Part shown: positions 58,751 through 64,000 of the stretch, piece by piece
Numbering within the stretch: position 1 is the stretch's first letter
Layout of the letters: each line of letters begins with the position of its first letter
NCBI RefSeq assembly: GCF_040702505.1
Contig: NZ_JBFBLC010000002.1
Span: forward strand, 848,836 to 912,835
Direction of reading: 5' to 3'
From: Terrabacter sp040702505
GTDB lineage: Bacteria; Actinomycetota; Actinomycetes; Actinomycetales; Dermatophilaceae
Length of the DNA stretch: 64,000 nucleotides
The notes under the pieces: generated by a model
What the model was told of the DNA's origin: nothing
The model's database searches: none
The model's input: the letters and a program-made list of their open reading frames with translations, nothing else
Program-made: the position numbers and the translations under genes

Positions 58751-59692
58751 GGGCCGGGCACCGTCATCGGCTGCCACGCCGGGCGCGACGACCCGCTCTC
58801 CGTTCCCGCGCCACCCGGCGACCGACAGGTTGAACTTGGCCACGAGGCGGTCGGTAAAGGGCGCGCTCGTGAGCCGGGCCAGGCGTACGGGCCGCAGCCC
58901 GCGGCGTACCTCGATTCGGGCGCCCGGGGGCAGGTCGACGTGGCGCCGCCCGTCGCACCACATGACGCCCGAGCCCTCGGTCGCCGCCTTGATCTCGACG
59001 GCGAGGTGGGTGTCTGGTCCGAGGACGAGTGGTCGGGCGAAGAGCGCGTGGGCGGCGCTGGGCACGAGCAGCATCGCCTCGACCTGCGGCCACACGACCG
59101 GTCCGCCGGCGGAGAAGGCGTATGCCGTCGAGCCGGTCGGCGTCGAGACGATGACACCGTCACAGCCCATGGACGACAGGGGGCGGCCGTCGACCTCGAC
59201 GGTGATCTCGAGCATCCGCTCCCGGGCGGCCTTCTCGACGCTGACCTCGTTGAGGGCCCAGCTGCTCGCGACGAGGTCGCCGTGCAGCTTGACGTCGACG
59301 TGGAGCGTCATGCGCTCCTCGACGGCGTAGTTGCTCTGGGCGATGTGCTCGACGGTGGCGCCGAGGTCGTCGCGCTCGGCCTCGGCGAGGAAGCCGACGT
59401 GGCCGAGGTTGACGCCCAGCAGCGGCACGTCGACGCTCCGGGCGAACTCCGCCCCACGCAGGATCGTCCCGTCGCCGCCGAGCACCACGACTAGGTCGCA
59501 GCCCTCGGCAACCTGCTCCTCGGTCGAGGAGATGTGGACGCGCGAGCTGTCCTTGAGGTCGAGCGCCTGGGCCTCGTCGGCCTGCAGGGAGACCTCGATG
59601 CCGAGCGCGGTCAGGCGCTGGACGACTCCCTTGGCGACGGTCAGGGCCTCGGGCCGACGCGGGTGGGCCACGAGCAGGATGCGGCGCGTCAC
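58748..59692 (-). CDS. nadK: NAD kinase
   Basis: Phosphorylates NAD+ to NADP+. 314 residues: the GGDG motif (VVLGGDGTILRGAE, near residue 72), the NE-containing ALNEVSVEK segment, the GDGVIVSTPTGSTAYAFSAGGP block near 190, and a C-terminal beta region. Length is normal. It overlaps tlyA by four bases (ATGA) upstream. Confidence 0.96.
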   Translation of the reverse strand: MTRRILLVAHPRRPEALTVAKGVVQRLTALGIEVSLQADEAQALDLKDSSRVHISSTEEQVAEGCDLVVVLGGDGTILRGAEFARSVDVPLLGVNLGHVGFLAEAERDDLGATVEHIAQSNYAVEERMTLHVDVKLHGDLVASSWALNEVSVEKAARERMLEITVEVDGRPLSSMGCDGVIVSTPTGSTAYAFSAGGPVVWPQVEAMLLVPSAAHALFARPLVLGPDTHLAVEIKAATEGSGVMWCDGRRHVDLPPGARIEVRRGLRPVRLARLTSAPFTDRLVAKFNLSVAGWRGNGERVVAPGVAADDGARP

Positions 59693-60489
59693 TGGTCTCC
59701 CTCCGGGTCGGTGGCCCCCAGCATGTCATCCAGGACCGTCTCGGACGCGCCCGGGCCCTGCCGTGGTGCGAGCCAGAAGAGGAACTCCCGGTTGCCGTCA
59801 CCGCCGGTGATGGGGCTGGCCGTGGCGCCGTGCAGGTGCAGGCCGAGCTCGGCGACGGTGGCGGCGACGTCGCGCAGCACCCGTCGGTGCTCGTGCGGCG
59901 AAGTCACGACGCCGGTCCGGCTCAGCCGCTCGCGGCCGACCTCGAACTGCGGCTTGACGAGCACCACCAGGTCTCCGTCGTCCGTGACCAGCGGCCGCAT
60001 GGCCGGCAGCGCGATCTGCAGCGAGATGAAGCTGAGGTCCGAGACGACGAGGTCGAAGGCCCCGCCGAGCTGCGCCGCGTCGACGTCACGGATGTTGGTT
60101 CCGGGCAGGTCGCTGACGCGCGGGTCCCCGGCGATCGCTCCGACGAGCTGCCCGTGGCCGACGTCGAGCGCGGTCACGTGGGCGGCCCCGTGCTCGAGCA
60201 GCACCTGGGTGAAGCCTCCCGTGCTGGCGCCGACGTCGAGGCAGCGCCTCCCCTGCACCGGGATCGGCCACGTGCGAAGGGCGTGCAACAGCTTGAGGGC
60301 GGCACGGCCCACCAACCGGTCGGGTTCTCGCGTCAGCTGCAGGCTCGCCGAGTCGGAGACCGCGAGCGACGGCTTGACGGCCGGCGCACCGTCGACGAGG
60401 ACGACCCCGCCGGTGACCAGCTCCCGGGCCTGCGCCCGTGACCGCGCCAGGCCGCGCGCGACGAGCTCCGCGTCGAGACGACGGGTCAC
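59689..60489 (-). CDS. tlyA: TlyA-family rRNA methyltransferase
   Basis: 2'-O-methyltransferase; the mycobacterial enzyme modifies 16S and 23S rRNA and sets capreomycin sensitivity. 266 residues: N-terminal S4 RNA-binding domain (RRLDAELVARGLARSRAQARELVTGG), then an FtsJ-like fold with SAM-binding CLDVGASTGGFTQVLLEHGA near 85 and catalytic-tetrad context in GRAALKLLHAL (Lys), DLSFISL (Asp) and VLVKPQFEVG (Lys/Glu). The next gene downstream is nadK, as in M. tuberculosis. Confidence 0.95.
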   Translation of the reverse strand: MTRRLDAELVARGLARSRAQARELVTGGVVLVDGAPAVKPSLAVSDSASLQLTREPDRLVGRAALKLLHALRTWPIPVQGRRCLDVGASTGGFTQVLLEHGAAHVTALDVGHGQLVGAIAGDPRVSDLPGTNIRDVDAAQLGGAFDLVVSDLSFISLQIALPAMRPLVTDDGDLVVLVKPQFEVGRERLSRTGVVTSPHEHRRVLRDVAATVAELGLHLHGATASPITGGDGNREFLFWLAPRQGPGASETVLDDMLGATDPEGDQ

Positions 60490-60761
60490 GCGCCACCCAG
60501 GCCGCCGAGGCGGCTCTGCAGGCTGCGGTGGGCGTGCTCGCCCGAGTCGATCCGCTCGGCGAAGGATCCGGCCTGCGCCTGCGCCAGGCGCATCATCGCC
60601 TCGTCGACCGCCTCGTCGCCGGTGACCGGCGGCGTGGGGGCCATCTCCGGAACGGGGAGGTCACCCGCGCCGTCGGTCGCGTCGTGCTCTCGGTCGGCGT
60701 GGCCGGCCACCTCCGTCGGCTGGCGCTCCGGGTCGCGGCTGAGGTCGTCGTCACCGAACAT
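60486..60761 (-). CDS. Small conserved hypothetical protein upstream of tlyA
   Basis: 91 residues, acidic N-terminal half (Asp/Glu/His-rich) and a predicted helix, DEAVDEAMMRLAQAQAGSFAERIDSGEH shape, near residue 50. The position, between a HAD phosphatase gene and tlyA, matches the small gene Rv1693 in M. tuberculosis. No function known. It overlaps the tlyA start by four bases, so it is very likely translated. Confidence 0.75.
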   Translation of the reverse strand: MFGDDDLSRDPERQPTEVAGHADREHDATDGAGDLPVPEMAPTPPVTGDEAVDEAMMRLAQAQAGSFAERIDSGEHAHRSLQSRLGGLGGA

Positions 60762-60802
60762 GTGGTGCCTCCCTGCAGGGTCAGTGGGTCGCTGCGGTCA
60801 CG

Positions 60803-61939
60803 CTACCCGGTGCGCTCCGACTCTCCCTCGTGCACGTCGTGCTCGTCGGTGAGAGCCTGCTCGAGGCTGTGGTCGAGGGCACGCGCCGCGCGCTGCAGTC
60901 GCGCCGTGGGGGCCCCGGCATCGCGCGCCTCCACGAGGGCGGCCAGTCCGGCCCGCACCGTCTCGACCGCGTTCGGGCTCCCCTGCCGCACCGACAGCTC
61001 GCCGTCGTCGTATGCCGCCTCCGCCCCTCCACAGCGCCACCCTCCCGCGTGGGGTTGCGGCACGGCATACGGCAGCAGGAGCTCCCGCAGCGAGGCGAGG
61101 ACGTAGGTCGGTGAGCAGTCTGTCGCCAGGAGCTCGACCGGGCCGTCGACGCCGGTGAGGACCCACGCGGAGTCGAGGCCGGCGGCCTGCGCCCCGGCGA
61201 CGTCGGTCCCCAGCCGGTCCCCCACGGCGAGGGTCCGTGCGGCGCTCGTGCCCAGCCGGGCCAGCGCCAGCCGGTAGAGCGGGGGGTGCGGCTTGCCGAC
61301 GACGTCCGGGCGGCGCCCGGCCGCGGAGGCGAGGAGGTCGAGATACGCGCCGTTGCCCGGCGCCTGACCCCACGGCAGCGGCAGGGTCGCGTCGTCGTTG
61401 GTGCCGACCCAGACCAGCCCGTCGTCCGCGAGCAGCCGCGCGGCGATCTCGAAGTCGGCGACGCTGACCTTCCGGCCGAGGCCCTGCAGCACCGCTGCCA
61501 CCTCCCTCGCTGGGACGTCACCGCCCGCCTGCCGGTTTGCCGACGCGGATCCGTCGTCGAAGGCGACCGCCGCGGGGAGCACGGGCACGAGTCCTGCGTC
61601 GGTGAGGGCCTCGGCTACGCCGGGGCCGCCGAGCGCCAGGACGCGCACACCTGCCGGGAGCCGTTCAGCCAGCCGGGCAGCTCCGGCCTGGGCACTGGTG
61701 ACCACGTCATCGGCGGTCGCCGGGGCCCCGAGGGCCGAGAGCTGGTCGACCACCTCGGCGGGCACGCGTGAGGCGTTGTTGGTCGCATAGACCAGCCGGA
61801 TGTGTCGGCTCACCAGGGCCTGGAGCGACTCGGGTGCACCCGGGACGGCCTCGCCGCCGCGGTAGACGACGCCGTCGAGGTCGCAGACCAGGCCGTCGTA
61901 ATCGGCGGTCAGTGGTGTGTCGGGCGCCGTGGCTCGCAT
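60803..61939 (-). CDS. HAD-superfamily phosphatase (subfamily IIA)
   Basis: 378 residues: motif I VCDLDGVVYRGGEAVPGA near residue 19 (nucleophile Asp), NNASRVPAEV for motif II, then the IIA cap and motif III/IV GKPHPPLYRLALARLG and GDRLGTDVAGAQAAGLDSAWVLTGV. The position equals Rv1692, described as a glycerol-3-phosphate phosphatase, so that activity is plausible. The last 110 residues are an extra region (GGWRCGGAEAAYDDGE and a coiled helix). An Ala/Gly-rich cap insert is seen at 125-145. Confidence 0.87.
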   Translation of the reverse strand: MRATAPDTPLTADYDGLVCDLDGVVYRGGEAVPGAPESLQALVSRHIRLVYATNNASRVPAEVVDQLSALGAPATADDVVTSAQAGAARLAERLPAGVRVLALGGPGVAEALTDAGLVPVLPAAVAFDDGSASANRQAGGDVPAREVAAVLQGLGRKVSVADFEIAARLLADDGLVWVGTNDDATLPLPWGQAPGNGAYLDLLASAAGRRPDVVGKPHPPLYRLALARLGTSAARTLAVGDRLGTDVAGAQAAGLDSAWVLTGVDGPVELLATDCSPTYVLASLRELLLPYAVPQPHAGGWRCGGAEAAYDDGELSVRQGSPNAVETVRAGLAALVEARDAGAPTARLQRAARALDHSLEQALTDEHDVHEGESERTG

Positions 61940-61962
61940 GTTGCTCCGGGACAGCTCGCGGG

Positions 61963-63643
61963 TCAGCGCCCGGGAGCTGTCTCGATCTCGCCGCCGTTGG
62001 GCGCGTCGGGTCCGTCCGCCTCGTCGCCGAGGAGGTCGGTGACGTCGACGCCGTCGAGCTCCTCGAGCCGCTCGGCCGCGTCGGTGGTCAGGTCGTGGTC
62101 GGCGTCGGCCGCACGGGAGAACCAGTCGCGGGCAGCCTCCGGGTCACCGGCAGCCAGCTTCGCGTCGGCGTACGCGTAGAACAGGCGCGCGGCCGAGGGC
62201 CGGTTCGGGTTGATGCGCCGCACGAGGTCGTTGAGGCCCGCCGCCGCGGCGTCGAGCTGACCCAGGTCCCGCCGGATGCCGGACACCACGATGGCCATCT
62301 CCACCTTGTCGTCGATCGCCAGGTTCCCCGCCTCCTCGCTCTGCGCGAGCTCGAGGGCCTTGTCGTGGCGGCCGAGTGCTCGCTCGCAGTCGACCATCAG
62401 CGGCAGCAGGTGGCTGGAGCCCGAGAGGCGGCGCACCGTGCGGAACTCGCCGAGGGCGCGCGCCCAGTCCCCGAGGCGGTAGGCGACCAGGCCGAGCGCC
62501 TCACGTGCGGCCGGCACGCGCCCTGCGCGCCGGACCGCCGTCTCGGCGTGCGCGAGGGCAGCCTCCGGCTCGACGTCGAGCAGCTCGGCCACCATGACCA
62601 GGTGCTGCGCGACGCCCTCGGCGTTCTCCTTCGAGAGGGTGCGCAGCTGGTTCTTCACGGCCCGATCGACCTCGTGGCCCGTGACGCCCTCGCGGATGGC
62701 CGGCTCGGGCTTGCGGGGCGACTTCGGGGTCAGCCGGGGACCACCACGGCGCTCCTCGTCCTGGTTCCGACCGGTACCGCCACGCGGGCGGTCGTCGAAA
62801 CGACGCGGACCGCGCTGCTCACCGGAACCGCGACGCTCGTCGGAGCGGTAGCCGTCAGCAGAGCGGCGGTCGTCCGAGCGATAGCCGCCCCGGTCGTCAC
62901 GCGAGCCGGAGCGACGGTCATCGGAGCGGTAGCCACCCCGGTCGTCACGCGAGCCGGAGCGACGGTCATCGGAGCGGTAGCCACCCCGGTCGTCACGCGA
63001 ACCGGAGCGACGGTCATCGGAGCGGTAGCCACCCCGGTCGTCACGCGAACCGGAGCGACGGTCATCGGAGCGGTAGCCGCCCCGGTCGTCACGCGAACCN
63101 NNNNNNNNNNNNNNNNNNNNNNNNNNNNNNNNNNNNNNNNNNNNNNNNNNNNNNNNNNNNNNNNNNNNNNNNNNNNNNNNNNNNNNNNNNNNNNNAACCG
63201 GAGCGACTGTCATCGGAGCGGTAGCCGCCACTGTCGTCACGCGAACCGGAGCGACGGTCATCTGAGCGATAGCCGCCACGGTCCCCACCGGAAGAACGCC
63301 GGTCATCGGAGCGGTAGCCACCCCGGTCGCCACCGGAAGAACGCCGGTCATCGGAGCGGTAGCCACCCCGGTCGTCACGCGAACCGGAACGCCGGTCGTC
63401 AGAGCGATAGCCGCCACGGTCGTCACGCGAACCGGAGCGACGGTCATCTGAGCGATAGCCGCCACGGTCCCCACCGGAAGAACGCCGGTCATCGGAGCGA
63501 TAGCCACCCCGGTCGCCACCGGAAGCTCGCCGGTCATCAGAGCGATAGCCACCCCGGTCGCCGCGAGGCGCCCCCTCACGTCGCTCGGGGCCCCGTCGTC
63601 CGTTCGTGCTGTCGCGCCGGTCGTTCCGGTCCTGCTCGCTCAT
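61963..63643 (-). CDS. TPR-containing protein with RSDDR-type repeat N-terminus (interrupted by assembly gap)
   Basis: The ATG at 63643 follows GGAAGG at nine bases; an ATG nine bases upstream is the alternative. The N-terminal half is a tandem array of about 16-residue units (GSRDDRGGYRSDDRRS or SGGDRGGYRSDDRRS), at least 13 copies, low-complexity and mixed-charge, probably disordered and perhaps RNA-binding. The C-terminal half (about 250 residues) is helical with TPR-like pairs (EAALAHAETAVRRAGRVPAAREALGLVAYRLGDWARALGEF region) and an acidic end. The 96 N inside the array puts the two sides out of phase; that is most likely a gap-size artefact, not a pseudogene. It lies between the rRNA operon and the HAD gene. 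Confidence 0.8.
62860..63560. repeat. 48-bp/45-bp tandem coding repeats
   Basis: On the minus strand, units of 48 bases (beginning GGTTCGCGTGACGACC) alternate with 45-base variants (TCCGGTGGCGACCG type). Five units lie on the left of the N run and about eight on the right. The unit next to the gap on the right has two Arg-to-Ser changes. Confidence 0.85.
63100..63195. other. Assembly gap (96 N) inside the tandem repeat
   Basis: The gap starts and ends at the same point of the 48-base unit, except that four bases (GGTT) are present on both sides. A whole number of units therefore predicts 44+48n missing bases (92 for n=1), which would restore the reading frame; 96 does not. Confidence 0.9.
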
Positions 63644-63695
63644 GTTCAGCATCCTTCCGCGCCGACCGCTGCCGGCGCCACCTCTGGTCCTACAC

Positions 63696-63750
63696 GCAAA
63701 AAAGAAAGAGCGCCCCAGTCGGATCAATGAAGTTCCGTCTGGGGCGCTCT
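63696..63750 (-). terminator. rRNA operon terminator
   Basis: AGAGCGCCCCAG (63707-63718) pairs with CTGGGGCGCTCT (63739-63750); on the minus strand the stem is followed by a T-rich run. It lies 10 bases past the 5S 3' end: the one classical intrinsic terminator in the window. Confidence 0.92.
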
Positions 63751-63760
63751 GACAAAGTGT

Positions 63761-63879
63761 GTCCGGCTGCGTCCTACTCTCCCACACCGTCACCAGTGCA
63801 GTACCATCGGCGCTGAAGGGCTTAGCTTCCGGGTTCGGAATGGAGCCGGGCGTTTCCCCTTCGCTATGACAGCCGAAAC
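63761..63879 (-). rRNA. rrf: 5S ribosomal RNA
   Basis: On the minus strand from 63879: GTTTCGGCTGTCATAGCG, then the conserved CCATTCCGAACCCGGAAG and GGGAGAGTAGGACGC near the 3' end. About 119 bases. The two ends are complementary over the terminal helix (CGGC). Ends are placed by eye to within a few bases. Confidence 0.95.
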
Positions 63880-63957
63880 TCTATGGAGATATCAAAATCG
63901 TGGGTGTGTTCCCGTTTGTATCTCGGGAACTGCACAGTGGACGCGTAGCATCTTTGA

Positions 63958-64000
63958 TAGTCAAGTTATCGGCTTATTAGTACCGGTCAGCTCCACACAT
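63958..64000 (-). rRNA. rrl: 3' end of 23S ribosomal RNA (partial)
   Basis: The minus strand reads GAGCTGACCGGTACTAATAA followed by GCCGATAACTTGA, the conserved 3' terminus of 23S rRNA. The gene continues beyond the right edge. The 78 bases to the 5S gene are spacer and contain no tRNA. Confidence 0.9.

Noticed and set aside
62860..63560. CRISPR array
   Set aside because: Repeats are directly adjacent without spacers, in frame and coding, and no cas genes are near.
61963..63643. Frameshifted or broken gene
   Set aside because: The phase change coincides exactly with the 96-N gap inside a repeat; a wrong gap size explains it.
63880..63957. tRNA gene between 23S and 5S rRNA
   Set aside because: The 78-base spacer has no cloverleaf or T-loop sequence.

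Overview
The window is a high-GC chromosomal segment of an actinobacterium. The gene order matches the conserved actinobacterial core: pyrR-B-C-carA-B-pyrK-D-F-mihF-gmk-rpoZ-coaBC; alaS-ruvX-mltG-aroE-aroC-aroK-aroB-aroQ-efp-nusB; and tlyA-nadK-recN-steA-steB-murJ-pyrG. GTG starts, 4-base ATGA/GTGA overlaps and leaderless promoters are common. A member of Micrococcales (perhaps Intrasporangiaceae) is a guess from style and synteny. I see no transposase, integrase, prophage, CRISPR array or tRNA. One 96-base run of N (63100-63195) lies inside a coding tandem repeat.

Layout. 1-13.5 kb (minus strand): the UMP biosynthesis operon, headed by pyrR, reads into mihF, gmk, rpoZ and coaBC; a putative PyrR-binding RNA loop sits just before the pyrR ribosome binding site. 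13.7-14.7 kb: nusB and efp. 15-17.9 kb (plus): a HelD-type RNA polymerase-associated ATPase behind a structured leader, and a pentapeptide/DinB protein. 17.9-27.5 kb (minus): the shikimate genes aroQ, aroB, aroK, aroC and aroE, with a small prepilin-type peptidase, mltG, ruvX and alaS. 27.9-34 kb (minus): a complete peptide ABC transporter inserted between alaS and rarA, where related genomes usually carry other genes. 35.6-40.4 kb (plus): an MMPL transporter coupled to a GNAT acetyltransferase, then an APC permease. 40.4-44.1 kb (minus): a secreted PNGase A-like protein and aspS. 44.3-47.8 kb (plus): an acyltransferase-3 membrane protein and a second HelD-class gene preceded by a perfect rifamycin-associated element, which identifies it as helR. 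47.8-62 kb (minus): ychJ-like, NUDIX, pyrG, a GT4 glycosyltransferase, murJ, a MraY-like protein, steB/mctB, steA, recN, nadK, tlyA, a small conserved gene and a HAD phosphatase. 62-63.6 kb: a TPR protein with a long Arg/Asp/Gly/Tyr tandem-repeat N-terminus, followed by 5S rRNA and the 3' end of 23S rRNA of an rRNA operon on the minus strand.

The pathways interlock. Pyrimidine synthesis (pyr operon, pyrG) is clustered with gmk and nadK. Chorismate genes form one translationally coupled string. murJ, the MraY-like protein, steAB and mltG concern the cell envelope. nusB, efp, rpoZ, tlyA, alaS, aspS and the two HelD proteins concern transcription and translation.

The most striking unexplained signal is an 8-base word, GTATGCCG (or its complement CGGCATAC), which I found 29 times on both strands, inside and outside genes. 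It appears to override normal codon choice. I found no clearly new multi-gene defence or biosynthetic system.
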